Origin: Paludibacteraceae bacterium
GTDB lineage: Bacteria; Bacteroidota; Bacteroidia; Bacteroidales; Paludibacteraceae
DNA: 49,105 nt
Direction: 5' to 3'
Assembly (NCBI GenBank): GCA_017630395.1
Contig: JAGBVI010000072.1
Location: 1-49,105, forward strand
In this document: positions 19,301 through 28,659 of the stretch, piece after piece
Numbering within the stretch: the first letter of the stretch is position 1
Layout: each line of letters opens with the position of its first letter
Translations under genes and position numbers: made by a program
The notes under the pieces: generated by a model
Databases searched by the model: none
The model's input: only the letters and a program-made list of their open reading frames with translations
Told to the model about the DNA's origin: nothing

Positions 19301-20894
19301 TTGTCACGCCTTCTGTATAAACTTTAGGGGTTGTATATGAATAGTTAGAAGAAGAGAAATCAGTCAAAGAGATTCCATTTACTTTCAGGTCTGTCAACAA
19401 AGATTCATACGGAGCGTGATACTGCACTTTATATTCATGTTCATTACTACTATTTTCAGCAAAGTCAGCACCTTTAACCTTAATAGTTAACACATAGTTG
19501 GTATTATCAAAAGAGGTCTCGTAGGTTGCATCATCATCAACAGTAAAAGTCAGTTTAGATGCATCATAGGGGTTATCCACCTTATAGCTATAAACATCCG
19601 GAGAGAAGCCAGCAACTGGAGCACCAGCAATTGAAAGCGACTTCAGTTGAGACCCATACGGAGCATGGAACTTAAAGGAATATACCTTTGTATCAGCAGC
19701 CGTAACAGTCACTTTAAGAGTATTGGTTGCTTCGTCCCATACTTCTGAAACAGCAGCACAATTCGGATTTGTATAAGAGATGCTCTCCTTCACATTATAG
19801 TAAACCTTGTCAATGGTATATTCTAACTTATCAGAAGAGAACTCGGCTAACGCAGTTCCTCCAATAGCAAAACCATTTATCTTTGCAGGGCAAGCAAATG
19901 AAATGGAATAGACATGTTTATTTGTGTTATCTTCAGAATAGTTATCGCCCTTAACAGTCAACGTCAAAACTTGAGTGGCATCATCAAAAGACTCCTCCAC
20001 AGAGGCATAACGACCATCACTCTCATAGGTAATCATACCACTTTGATATACTTGATCTACCTTGTAGGAATAAACATCTTTTGAAAATCCGGAAATTTTT
20101 GTACCATTAACGGATATGTTTACTAATTTAGAATTGTAGATCATCTCAATATCATCCACATGCAACTCATCTCCAGCCGAACCCTTACCTGCAAGATAGT
20201 TGGTTGAGATTGTAGCAAGCGCATAAGATGGACGTTCCGATCCGGAAAGAGCTTTCCCTGGTGTTCGCTTAGCATCACCTTCACTCTCAATATCATGAGT
20301 TTCTCCATAGTAGAAGAAAGGACAAGTATAACGTTCCCAATTAGAGTTGTACTTCGGATTAACACCTGCAACAGCAATAACATTTGCCCACGTTGTTCCA
20401 GGATCTTGAACAGAGCTATTATCATGCAACATCACATAAAAACGGCCCAATTGATTTTGTTCCTTTGGAAGTGCCTTAATCCATGCGACTACAGAGTCCG
20501 GACGACCTGAAAACGCCATGCTTTTATTGGAGTCTCCAGCGATTGTTTGATTGTTATTCTTGCTATCAGTAGGAGTCATGCTTCCTGCATTAATAACTCC
20601 TGACGTCACAATACCATTAGCTGTAACTTTCATAATAACAGCATTGATTACACGGCTAACGGCAACAACAGAATATTGTCCACTATGACCCTTACCTTGC
20701 TTGCATTGCTCGGCATTCGCAGCTGTTGAGGCATAATTTCCTTGCGCCGTCTCATACGTATTCCAACCATTAGGGATTGTCCCTTTTGAATTCCAATCTT
20801 CAAAACCGGCATTTTCCAATTGATATTGAGCCGATGTCATTTGCAACATCGTAAACAAACAAATCACCGAAGTTAATATCAGACGTTTCGTCAT
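16392..20894 (-). CDS. Giant secreted protein: PCMD-like N-terminal domain plus about 16 tandem beta-sandwich repeats
   Basis: 1500 aa with a signal peptide (LTSVICLFTMLQMTSA). Residues about 22-255 (YQLENAGFEDWNS...GWNTY..., S-VAWIKALPKE, ending GDELHVDDIEMIYNSKLVNI) look like a PCMD/carbohydrate-associated lectin-like domain of Bacteroidales surface proteins. The rest is a run of about 16 units of 70-80 residues built on LKVDGVSVADFSSSTYSY, a Y-x-x-x-V segment, A-V-x-SFD, L-x-VVKGxDxAxN and HTYxIQF. These look like cadherin-like beta-sandwich units. No T9SS tail is present; the last unit ends NTYKITFK, so it may be anchored otherwise or released. The neighbour 134 bases upstream encodes another giant repeat protein. 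Likely adhesin or glycan-binding stalk; this is inferred. Confidence 0.75.
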   Translation of the reverse strand: MTKRLILTSVICLFTMLQMTSAQYQLENAGFEDWNSKGTIPNGWNTYETAQGNYASTAANAEQCKQGKGHSGQYSVVAVSRVINAVIMKVTANGIVTSGVINAGSMTPTDSKNNNQTIAGDSNKSMAFSGRPDSVVAWIKALPKEQNQLGRFYVMLHDNSSVQDPGTTWANVIAVAGVNPKYNSNWERYTCPFFYYGETHDIESEGDAKRTPGKALSGSERPSYALATISTNYLAGKGSAGDELHVDDIEMIYNSKLVNISVNGTKISGFSKDVYSYKVDQVYQSGMITYESDGRYASVEESFDDATQVLTLTVKGDNYSEDNTNKHVYSISFACPAKINGFAIGGTALAEFSSDKLEYTIDKVYYNVKESISYTNPNCAAVSEVWDEATNTLKVTVTAADTKVYSFKFHAPYGSQLKSLSIAGAPVAGFSPDVYSYKVDNPYDASKLTFTVDDDATYETSFDNTNYVLTIKVKGADFAENSSNEHEYKVQYHAPYESLLTDLKVNGISLTDFSSSNYSYTTPKVYTEGVTKVTYTQSEKATVEVSFDAATLIYKLVVKGVDYADNKENIHTYSIQFHASYDSYLTSLKIDGVSVADFSSSTYSYVSSKVYKDGTTKVAYEQSKEATVSTSFDEKTYIYTLVVKGADFADNESNIHTYKIQFHAPYESYLTSLKVDGVSVADFSSTTYTYSSAKVYTAGETSVTYEQSSEAKVETKFDAASLTYVLVVKGGDYATNSSNTHTYKIKFHASYGSQLQSLAIDGKKISGFSSNRYEYAVSTTYDESKLTIVADADATYELSFDNSSYLLTITVKGGDIADNSTNFHEYKIQYVSPYESFLTDLKLNGTTLSGFSSTKYSYSVPDVYTDGVTKIDFQTSAEATVEKKYDEATQTYTIVVKAADIAVNPENTHSYTIVFHEAYGSQLKSLSLNKVALSDFAADKYDYKVEEIYEEGKVSYEADDEATASHTFDPVTNRLFIKVKGGDYASNNENTHTYTIQFCAKTLLTELTFGGATVPTFRSDKYNYDLSAYSYESDKVAYVATEGAVVTSNYDSETSILTIVVTGTDLDLYPNNKHTYTLQFHASYGSFLTSFTIDGVLLEDFAKTKYSYLVRGAYEDFEKKIDYTVDAEARVRKSFDDQANLLTLVVSGNDIETNPSNTHTYKIQFYAPATLTLLKVNAASVPGFSADKYDYSLASVVYENAKIICQGVSGTTVEKSFDPETNVLSIVVKGSDIATYDDNFKTYKLQFGQPLSSKLVDLKVNGTTIEGFDKDNFQYISTEFYSDGIVGYIADSAATVKTSYDDKNFVLTLRVEGGDYETNSSNYHVYTISFADPTYYGSQLVNVTVNGVQMEGFAKDVYEYYLEGSLSDLKIRYEADELATVTEKFDAEANSLILTVNGGNIKKDPANTHKYVIKFSSSFVFEAYVTSFAINGVDSSFDKLQFNSTINGDYAASDVAIQVSPLAQYCADYDKTTGVLTIVVWAGNFDKNASNFNTYKITFK

Positions 20895-21028
20895 ATCGCT
20901 TAATTTTTAATTTTATTCAAATTCTAAGTATAATCGCCATTTTTTCGTGAGGCGACCTTACACCGTTTATTTAATTATCTGTTTTTAGCGAGAGAAGGAA
21001 GTACCCCTCACTCCTCTCACTCTATTGA

Positions 21029-24000
21029 TTACTGAACAACAACTTTCTTATATTGCTCTCCGGTTCTAACAACATACGGACCGGTTGGCAATTCAAACTC
21101 TCTCTCTGTTCCTACATAGATTAACTTACCTGACAAATCATAAAGTTCCACCTCTACATCATCAGCCAAACCTGTAACAAAGAGTCTTTGGTACTCCGTC
21201 CATGTAGTCAAAACTCCTGTTGGCTCAAACTTAGCTGTAATCTTGATGTTGTGATCCGGCATATCTTCCGGAACTTCTGTATCCCAACCGGCGAATACAT
21301 AACCTGCTTTAACAGGGGTTTCGAGAACTAAATTATCACCGTATGTTACTGAATCTTTGTAAGTAACACCATCTATAGTGAATGAAATAACATACTTTTT
21401 AGCCTTCCATAATGCAGTGACAACAAGATCTTTATTCGGCATAATCGCAGGAATTTCGTTGTCCCAACCTACAAACTCATATCCTTTGCGTGTTGGATCT
21501 TTCGGCACCTCTATGCTATCACCGTAAGCATAGTTAATAGAGGTAACCAAACCTTCAACCTCATATATAAAGTTAAATGAATCTACCACCCAAACTGCGT
21601 TGAACACTAAATCTTTTGCAGGCATAGCTAAAGGAACTCTTGCATCCCAACCACTGAAAGTATAACCCTCTTTGTCTCCCACACTAATCTCTTCTACGTC
21701 GGCACCAAAATCATATTTATCAACTTGTACTGTATCTCCGTCTACAACAAAGGCAACTTCATATTGATTGATAGTCCATTGAGCAGACACAGTAACATTG
21801 GAATCCGGCATTGTAGATGGAATTTCCTCACTCCATCCTGCAAATGTATATCCTTCGCGAGTTGGCTCTTTTGGAGCTTTCACTTTTTCGCCATAGTTAT
21901 ATCGAACTTCTGTTCTTTCAGCATCAACAATTGTTGTAAAGATAAATGCATCAACTGAGAATTTTGCTTCAATTCTCACATCTTCAGCAGGCATCATATA
22001 TGGAATTTCAGCACTCCAACCTTCAAAGATATATCCGCTCTTTTGTGGAACTGCAGGTTGTTCTACAATTGCGCCATACTCGTAAGAAATAGTTGTAGAA
22101 TCTTCATCAACAACAATTATCAAGTCGTATCTATCTACCTTCCACAAGGCTTCCGTTACAACATCTGCAGCCGGCATAGTGGCAGGTATCTGTGTACTCC
22201 ATCCGGCAAATGTATATCCTTCGCGAGCAGGTTCTTCAGGAGCATCAACATTCGCTCCATACGGATAACGAACCTCTGTTCTTACATTTTCAACAATTGT
22301 AGTCAACAAGAAGGTATCTACCACAAATTCAGCTTTAACTTCTAAGTTCTCTGCCGGCATAGTTGCAGGAATTTCAGTATCCCATCCTTTGAAGATATAT
22401 CCCTCTTTTGTTGGTTCCACCGGTTTTTCAATTGGAGCACCAAAGTTGTATGCTGTAGTAGTAGAATCATTATCAACTACAACCACGAAATCGTATTGAT
22501 TGATTTCCCATTTAGCAGCAACCACAACATTAGAGTCCGGCATAACGGCAGGGAATTCAACATCCCATCCAACAAAAGAGTATCCCTCTCTTTTTGGAGT
22601 TGCCGGTTCACCTATTTCCTCCTCAAAATTATAATACTCAACAGATGTCTCATTGCCAAACAAGATCGTTAATTGATATTGATTTGCTTTGTACAATGCC
22701 TCAATTTCCAAATTCTTGTCAGGCATTCTCACCGGTAACTCTTCGCTCCACTTATCAAATTGTTTACCTTTTATTACCGGAGCAATGATTGTTTGAATTT
22801 CAGAATCATACGGATAATTATAAACAATAGTTTCTTCACCCGCTTTAATCTTCAATTCAAATGTATCTCTTTCAAACAAAGCATACACCTCTACATTATA
22901 TGCCGGCATGGTTGCAGGGATATTACCTAACCATCTTACAAATGAGTGTCCTTTTTTAACTGGCTCATCAAGCACAAGAAGTGTATCTCCAAAATCGTAT
23001 GAAGTAGAATCTCTCTTACCATCTACATTTACAATAAATTGGTAACTATTAATTACAAATTCAGCATTATAGACCAAATCTCTATCAGGCATAGTTTCCG
23101 CAATAAATTGATCCCATCCAACAAAGGTGTAGCCTATCTTTTCAGGATCTTTCACCTTATTGATTGGTTCTCCGTATGTATAAATCACAGAAGATGAATC
23201 GCCATCAACCACCCAAGTAAGAACATACGAATTAACATCCCAAAGTGCTTTTACCGTATCATTGTATGCCGGCATAGTTGCAGGGATACTCTTGTTCCAC
23301 TCAGCAAATGTGTATCCTTTTCTTGTTGGAATTTCCGGAGTTGCAATCTCCTCCATGTAGTCATATTTCTTAGCAACAGTATCACCATCTGCAATGGTTA
23401 CGAAATAGTAACTATTTACCATCCACTCTGCATTAAATACCAAATCTTTTGCCGGCATAGTAGCAGGAATTTCGCCTCCCATTTCATCCAACCAGTCCAA
23501 GAACAGGTATCCCTCTTTAGATGGTGATTTTGGACGCTCTATTTTTGCTCCATACTTATAAGATAGTGTTTGCAAAGTATCTTCATCTGAAACAAAATAA
23601 ACTTTATATGAATTGGTTTCCCACAATGCCGAAATGATAACATCCTCAGCTGGCATAGTTGCAGGGATAGCAGAAGACCAACCCTTGAAAGTATGCCCCT
23701 CTCTGGTTGGAGCCTCAGGAGCTACAATTGCTTCATTAAAGTTATATAGGATTGTATCAGAATCGTCATCCACCTTAGTGATGAAATTGTATTGTAAAAT
23801 TTGCATATCTGCAATCACCAACACATTCTGTCCCGGCATTGTTGAAGGAATTACCGGATTCCATCCTTTAAACTCGTATCCTTCCACGTTCGGATCTGAA
23901 ATGGAAACCTCATCTCCGAATGTATAAGTGTATGTAGTTGGAACGCAATTTACGAGCGTAGTCAATGTATAATTATTGATACTCCATTTTGCGGTTACAA

Positions 24001-26971
24001 CCAAAGAGTTATCCGGCATCGTTTCCGGAATTTTCACATCCCATCCCAAGAAGGTGTAACCCTCTTTTTCCGGATCGGCTACTTGTTCTATCGTTGCTCC
24101 GAAATCATAGTAAAGCGTATCATTACTAGAAGGATTATTTACATCTGTCACTAAAACAAGTTCATGAGCATTCAACGACCATCTGGCAGTGAGCTTTACA
24201 TCCTTTGCCGGCATGGTAGTTGGTTTATCAAGATCCCAACCTAAGAAGAAATAACCTGTTCTGATTGGATTGGAAACCGACTCATACTCAATAGTTGCAC
24301 CATATTCATAAGTCTGCTTTAAGTACAATGCCCCTTCTGAATAGAAATTTAAAGTATATACATTTACTTTCCATTGAGATTGTAGAATCAAATTTTGAGC
24401 AGGCATAGTTTCCGGAATCTCTTTGTCCCAACCTATAAAAGAATAACCTTCTCGTTCCGGAACAACAACCTCATGGATTCCCTCTCCATATTTATATGGA
24501 AGTGTATCATTCATTGTCAAATCGGTTGGATTGTTTACTACAATAAGTTTATACTCATTCACCGACCATTCAGCCTCTAATTCGACATCTTTTGCCGGCA
24601 TCACCTCCGGTATTTCACCATTCCACTTAACAAAAGTGTGTCCCTCTTTTTTCGGAGTTTCATACTCCAACTCAACCGGAGCATTATAGTCGAAAGAGAA
24701 CGTCTTATATACCTCTCCATCCACCAATAAGTTCAAATTATATTGATTGATTTCCCAAAGAGCTCGAATGGTTAAATTATAGGCAGGCATAGTAGCAGGT
24801 TGTTCTACATCCCAACCTTTGAAAGTGTACCCTGTTCGCTCTTGCGTTCCCAAAGTCTCCAAAGAATCTCCATAATCAAACATTCTAACCATCGAGTCAG
24901 ACTCCGTATAATAAACAACATAACGATATTGATTGATATCCCATTTAGCATTGTAGATAAGATTTTCTGCCGGCATAGTTTTAGGGAAATCGTCACCCCA
25001 TCCGTCAAAAGCATACCCCTCTTTTTCGGGGTCTTCAACCTCAACACTCACCTCTGCACCAAAATCAAATACCAATGTTTTATAGAGTTCTCCATCCACT
25101 ATCAAATCAATTTTATACTGATTTAATCCCCAAACAGCTTTAATTACCAAGTCGTGTGCAGGCATAGTAGCAGGCTGTTCTACGTCCCAACCTTTAAATA
25201 GATAACCTTCTTTTTCCAAATCGGATAAAGGCTCTAAGCTTTCACCATAATTCACCCACTCCTCTGTTGAATCTGTTTCTGAAGTATAGACAACGTAACG
25301 ATATTGATTAACTTGCCATTGAGCCTCATACTCGAGATTCTCTGCCGGCATAGTCTCCGGGAACAGAGCATTCCATCCGGTGAATGTATATCCGGTTTTT
25401 AGAGGTTCTTGATAATCCTCTAAAATAACAGGGTCGTTAAAATAAAATGGATAAGATTTGTATATGGTATCATCCACCATCAAATTCAAATGATACTGAA
25501 CCAATTCCCATTGAGGGTGGAAGATTAAGTCGTGAGCAGGCATAGTTTCCGGTTGTTCCAAATCCCAACCCACATGATTATATCCTTCCTTATCCAATAT
25601 AGGGAGCGGTTCCAAGATAGTTCCATAATCTATCAACAACTCCGTTGAATCTGTTTCAGAAGTATAAACCACATGACGATATTGGTTAGCTTTCCATTGT
25701 GCATAGGTTTCAAAATCGCTTGCCGGCATAGTTGCAGGCAACTCAGGCTCCCAACCCAAGAAAGTATAACCTATATGCTCCAATGGGTCAACTGCAACAG
25801 GTGCATTGTATTCAAATTCTTTCGTTTCAATTTGGGGAACAAGATCCAAGCCTTTTTTTAGAACTATTTTATATCGATTGGTATTCCAAATAGCCTTTAA
25901 CGTAACACTATCTGCTGGCATAGTTACAGGAACGTCAAGATTCCACTCACGGAAAGTATATCCCTCCATTAAAGGAGTTTCAATATTGATTGAATCACCA
26001 TAGTGAAGTTTTTTCTCGATAACACTGTCCTCTTTGATAATTAATGTCAACACATATTCGTTGTGAGTCCATTTAGCAGTATAGGTTGCCCCCTCCATCT
26101 CTGCAGAAACAATTTCTGGCAATGCCGGCTCCCAACTATCAAATGTATATCCTACTTGCGAAGGATTCTCCACAGATACTTCAGTTCCACAATCAAAGAC
26201 TTTATCAAAATCAGCCACTTCAACACCCAATTCAGGATTGGAAACTTTGAAATGGGAAGTGTATTGATTTAACCTAGTCTCAGCAGTTAATATCAAGTCT
26301 TCAAACGGCATAACTTCAGGAACTTCCTTATCCCATCCCAAAAATGTGTAACATTCGTCATTAGGCTGTTCAATCGTAATCGGAGCGTAAGGTCTAACCT
26401 TTTCATTCCTAACGACCTCATCATTATGTATAACTTTCAAATTAAATTCTTTAGGCGTGATATTTATGCCACAAAAAGCACCTCCGAAATTACCTGAATA
26501 ACAAAGTCTAACATAACGTGTTGTAGAGGATAATTGCACAGAAAATAAACTTGAAAGTGCATCTTGATGAGAAGCTTTTGAAATTACATTCTTTTCGGAC
26601 CAATTAGAATTATCAGAACTCTCCTTTACGTACCATTCTGCTTCAGTTACAGGAAAAATACTATTACCATAAGAAATCACCTTGAACGATAATATGTCAG
26701 GAATGCCATCAATTGCTATATCAATATATTTATCATCGTAATTGAACCCATTGCTTTTACCTCCTAATTGAACCCCGCTATTATCACCACGCCAAGTAAT
26801 AGTAGGTGCATCTTTTTTAACTACAATACTTGCATCATTCAACGCAGCCTCCGTCATTGTGAAAGGTAATTGAGCTTGTCCCGAAACGAACAATGGAGAG
26901 AACATTAAAACTGCTCCGACTAAATAAGTTAAAGTCTTAGTTCGTAAAAAATTTACTATGTTTTTCGACAT
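21029..26971 (-). CDS. Giant T9SS-sorted surface protein with about 28 InlB B-type repeats
   Basis: 1980 aa. A signal peptide (about residues 10-32) is followed by a lectin-like region (about 33-180, SFKVISYGNS, YVRLCYSGNFGG). Then come about 28 tandem units of roughly 60-65 residues, each with the signature Y-F-x-G-W-D-x-x-[IV]-P-x-T-M-P-A-x-[DN]-L-x-x-x-A-x-W. This is the InlB B-repeat/Listeria-Bacteroides repeat (Flg_new) known from cell-surface adhesins. The end (EVELYDLSGKLIYVGTE...GPYVVRTGEQYKKVVVQ) is a type A T9SS sorting tail. Codon-level similarity between neighbouring units is high, so the copy number could vary by recombination. It probably projects from the cell as an adhesive fibre; ligand unknown. 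Confidence 0.85.
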   Translation of the reverse strand: MSKNIVNFLRTKTLTYLVGAVLMFSPLFVSGQAQLPFTMTEAALNDASIVVKKDAPTITWRGDNSGVQLGGKSNGFNYDDKYIDIAIDGIPDILSFKVISYGNSIFPVTEAEWYVKESSDNSNWSEKNVISKASHQDALSSLFSVQLSSTTRYVRLCYSGNFGGAFCGINITPKEFNLKVIHNDEVVRNEKVRPYAPITIEQPNDECYTFLGWDKEVPEVMPFEDLILTAETRLNQYTSHFKVSNPELGVEVADFDKVFDCGTEVSVENPSQVGYTFDSWEPALPEIVSAEMEGATYTAKWTHNEYVLTLIIKEDSVIEKKLHYGDSINIETPLMEGYTFREWNLDVPVTMPADSVTLKAIWNTNRYKIVLKKGLDLVPQIETKEFEYNAPVAVDPLEHIGYTFLGWEPELPATMPASDFETYAQWKANQYRHVVYTSETDSTELLIDYGTILEPLPILDKEGYNHVGWDLEQPETMPAHDLIFHPQWELVQYHLNLMVDDTIYKSYPFYFNDPVILEDYQEPLKTGYTFTGWNALFPETMPAENLEYEAQWQVNQYRYVVYTSETDSTEEWVNYGESLEPLSDLEKEGYLFKGWDVEQPATMPAHDLVIKAVWGLNQYKIDLIVDGELYKTLVFDFGAEVSVEVEDPEKEGYAFDGWGDDFPKTMPAENLIYNAKWDINQYRYVVYYTESDSMVRMFDYGDSLETLGTQERTGYTFKGWDVEQPATMPAYNLTIRALWEINQYNLNLLVDGEVYKTFSFDYNAPVELEYETPKKEGHTFVKWNGEIPEVMPAKDVELEAEWSVNEYKLIVVNNPTDLTMNDTLPYKYGEGIHEVVVPEREGYSFIGWDKEIPETMPAQNLILQSQWKVNVYTLNFYSEGALYLKQTYEYGATIEYESVSNPIRTGYFFLGWDLDKPTTMPAKDVKLTARWSLNAHELVLVTDVNNPSSNDTLYYDFGATIEQVADPEKEGYTFLGWDVKIPETMPDNSLVVTAKWSINNYTLTTLVNCVPTTYTYTFGDEVSISDPNVEGYEFKGWNPVIPSTMPGQNVLVIADMQILQYNFITKVDDDSDTILYNFNEAIVAPEAPTREGHTFKGWSSAIPATMPAEDVIISALWETNSYKVYFVSDEDTLQTLSYKYGAKIERPKSPSKEGYLFLDWLDEMGGEIPATMPAKDLVFNAEWMVNSYYFVTIADGDTVAKKYDYMEEIATPEIPTRKGYTFAEWNKSIPATMPAYNDTVKALWDVNSYVLTWVVDGDSSSVIYTYGEPINKVKDPEKIGYTFVGWDQFIAETMPDRDLVYNAEFVINSYQFIVNVDGKRDSTSYDFGDTLLVLDEPVKKGHSFVRWLGNIPATMPAYNVEVYALFERDTFELKIKAGEETIVYNYPYDSEIQTIIAPVIKGKQFDKWSEELPVRMPDKNLEIEALYKANQYQLTILFGNETSVEYYNFEEEIGEPATPKREGYSFVGWDVEFPAVMPDSNVVVAAKWEINQYDFVVVVDNDSTTTAYNFGAPIEKPVEPTKEGYIFKGWDTEIPATMPAENLEVKAEFVVDTFLLTTIVENVRTEVRYPYGANVDAPEEPAREGYTFAGWSTQIPATMPAADVVTEALWKVDRYDLIIVVDEDSTTISYEYGAIVEQPAVPQKSGYIFEGWSAEIPYMMPAEDVRIEAKFSVDAFIFTTIVDAERTEVRYNYGEKVKAPKEPTREGYTFAGWSEEIPSTMPDSNVTVSAQWTINQYEVAFVVDGDTVQVDKYDFGADVEEISVGDKEGYTFSGWDARVPLAMPAKDLVFNAVWVVDSFNFIYEVEGLVTSINYAYGDSIEVPKDPTRKGYEFVGWDNEIPAIMPNKDLVVTALWKAKKYVISFTIDGVTYKDSVTYGDNLVLETPVKAGYVFAGWDTEVPEDMPDHNIKITAKFEPTGVLTTWTEYQRLFVTGLADDVEVELYDLSGKLIYVGTEREFELPTGPYVVRTGEQYKKVVVQ

Positions 26972-27003
26972 AATTATTAAATATTTTTAAACAAAATTTG
27001 GGA

Positions 27004-27011
27004 CAAAGGTA
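27004..27011 (-). promoter_or_regulatory. Candidate -7 box of the 1980-aa gene
   Basis: TACCTTTG on the minus strand matches TAnnTTTG and lies 33 bases before the ATG at 26971. No clear TTTG is present 19-20 bases further upstream, so the call is tentative. Confidence 0.4.
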
Positions 27012-27044
27012 ACATTATTTTTGATGAAATCAGGAATTTTAACA

Positions 27045-27080
27045 CAAAAAAAGAGATGAAGTGCAAACTCCATCTCCTTA
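27045..27080 (-). terminator. Intrinsic terminator for the small membrane-protein unit
   Basis: On the minus strand GAGATGGAGT-TTGC-ACTTCATCTC forms a 10-bp stem with one mismatch and is followed by TTTTTTT. It would end transcripts coming from 27417-28516 before the 1980-aa gene promoter. Confidence 0.7.
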
Positions 27081-27416
27081 TACTATTAATAATCAGACAA
27101 TTTACGGGTTATCATATTTTATGGTAATACGCATAGATACTAATCCAAAAAATTTTGTTCACGAATTTATGGTGTTTGTCGTATATATTATACAATTACC
27201 TGAACCACAGGGTACTACCCTCCATACCGTGGCTTCTGTGCTTTCTATTAACTGATTTTGTCACGAGACTGTGTGCCGAGCAACTAACACTGCGTTCTGT
27301 ACTGTCTCCCAGACAGAGAGAAATGTTGGGTAGGTGAATGCCTGAATCCTGAATCTTAAATCTTGAAACATAGTTAGCTCCTTGGCACCAGAAACTTGGC
27401 TCTACAAGCGAAAATA
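27081..27416. other. Non-coding interval with local hairpins, identity unknown
   Basis: About 335 bases without a credible gene, between the end of the 27417 gene and a terminator. Local pairings include CCAC-AGGGT-act-ACCCT-ccatacc-GTGG (27203-27233) and CTGTCTcccAGACAG (27301-27316). The stretch could be a long 3' UTR or hold a small RNA; no known RNA family was recognised. It is not a tRNA. Confidence 0.35.
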
Positions 27417-27938
27417 TCAGACAAAAATATTAACCAAAGCAACAATAGCTAATATAAAAAATACAAACGAAAACCATACTGCACAGAATATAAAAAGGTA
27501 TTTCCAAAAAGATTTTTGATAACGAACTGCTTCTGCCAATTTACCTTCATCTAAATTCTTAACACTCAGTTTCAGATTCCGACTCGACTTCCAAAGAGCG
27601 TATAACGGATAGGCAAGCACCGCAACCACAATTAAACAAGAAAAAATATTTACTCCTCTAACACCATCAAACAGAGACCACGATGGCAAAAACAGAAAAA
27701 CAAAGAAGCTGAAAGATAAACATAGTAACAAGTAGAATAAATTGATATAAAGATAATTCTTCATATACTTGCTCATTGAGTTCCAAACAGAAAGAAACCT
27801 CTCTTCAAGGACAAACGGATTAACTGCCTCTACTTCTTCATTCAACTCATTATCAGCAGCATGAGTTAAAACTTCGCTATTTTCAATTGGTGACACACAA
27901 TCACTATTTTGCATATTATTTTCTTCCAAATTATTCAT
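27417..27938 (-). CDS. Small four-helix membrane protein, paralogue of the next gene
   Basis: 173 aa. A 50-residue acidic, hydrophilic N-terminal tail is followed by four hydrophobic helices arranged as two pairs: INLFYLLLCLSFSFFVFLFL and FSCLIVVAVLAYPLYALW, a short amphipathic KNLDEGKLAEAVRYQKSFWK loop, then LFIFCAVWFSFVFFILAIVAL. The same loop pattern (LQKQNEDLLYKGAFNLMQYWK) appears in the 28022 protein, so the two are diverged tandem paralogues, resembling small membrane proteins annotated in Bacteroidota as DUF5362-like. No function is known to me. Transcribed with its neighbour; a terminator follows at 27045. Confidence 0.7.
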   Translation of the reverse strand: MNNLEENNMQNSDCVSPIENSEVLTHAADNELNEEVEAVNPFVLEERFLSVWNSMSKYMKNYLYINLFYLLLCLSFSFFVFLFLPSWSLFDGVRGVNIFSCLIVVAVLAYPLYALWKSSRNLKLSVKNLDEGKLAEAVRYQKSFWKYLFIFCAVWFSFVFFILAIVALVNIFV

Positions 27939-28021
27939 AACTATTTTTATATTTTAAGAGACTTGAATATTATGACTACTTCGTGAAATTTATAAAAGGT
28001 AAGTTCTAAAAAATGAAACTA

Positions 28022-28516
28022 TCACAACGCAGCCAGAAGTTCAATTACAAAACCAATAAACATCAATACGATGGCAACAACTTGCATGTAAAAAGTATAT
28101 TTCCAATATTGCATTAAATTGAAAGCCCCTTTGTAAAGCAAATCCTCATTCTGCTTTTGTAGCGATTCTTGAATATATTTTTGTCCTTTCCACAGTTTTA
28201 GCAAGATAAATACTGAAATTCCTAAACTGATGATTAGCAACAATATAGGAAACGAGAGCGATGAAAGCGTTACGGGTAAAAAAGATAACGTCTCTGGCAT
28301 AGCAAAAAGAGTTGTCGCAATCACAAAGAGGATAAAAAACAGGCACAAAACCCATATCCCAATAAAAATTGCGGTAAAGATAAGCAAGCGACGAATCCAT
28401 TTAGACATTTCTTTCAAATTTCCGGACAAATTATCACTTATATTAAAACGTGATTGAAACGAAGCTACCGGCTCTCTATTATCAACAGAATCTATCAAAT
28501 TATTTTCAACTTCCAT
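28022..28516 (-). CDS. Small four-helix membrane protein, paralogue of the 27417 gene
   Basis: 164 aa. A soluble N-terminal tail (~35 residues) is followed by hydrophobic pairs (LLIFTAIFIGIWVLCLFFIL, FPILLLIISLGISVFILLKL), a basic/acidic amphipathic helix (GQKYIQESLQKQNEDLLYKG) and a last membrane segment (YMQVVAIVLMFIGFVIELLA). DUF5362-like by layout. It lies 143 bases downstream of the fumarate reductase operon but beyond a strong terminator, so it starts a separate unit. Function unknown. Confidence 0.7.
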   Translation of the reverse strand: MEVENNLIDSVDNREPVASFQSRFNISDNLSGNLKEMSKWIRRLLIFTAIFIGIWVLCLFFILFVIATTLFAMPETLSFLPVTLSSLSFPILLLIISLGISVFILLKLWKGQKYIQESLQKQNEDLLYKGAFNLMQYWKYTFYMQVVAIVLMFIGFVIELLAAL

Positions 28517-28541
28517 AAGTTACAGTTATAAAGGTATTAAC

Positions 28542-28585
28542 AAAAAGTGAGTCTGTTGTAGAAAAAAAATCTCAAACAGACTCAC
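28542..28585 (-). terminator. Terminator of the frdCAB operon
   Basis: Perfect 11-bp inverted repeat GTGAGTCTGTT / AACAGACTCAC (28547-28557, 28575-28585) with TTTTTG next on the minus strand, 75-118 bases after the frdB stop. Confidence 0.8.
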
Positions 28586-28659
28586 CCATTATTTACATCC
28601 ATCTCTTTTCTAGGCAAGCACACCAACAAGTGACTTACACGAAAAAATCGGAAATTAAA

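Noticed and set aside
21029-26971. CRISPR-like or satellite array from the regular spacing of similar blocks
   Set aside because: The periodicity is that of coding repeats (about 190-200 bases, in frame, with diverged third positions); there are no spacers.
27081-27416. tRNA, tmRNA or 6S RNA in the gap
   Set aside because: No T-loop or CCA-type acceptor stem, and no conserved tmRNA or 6S motifs could be recognised.
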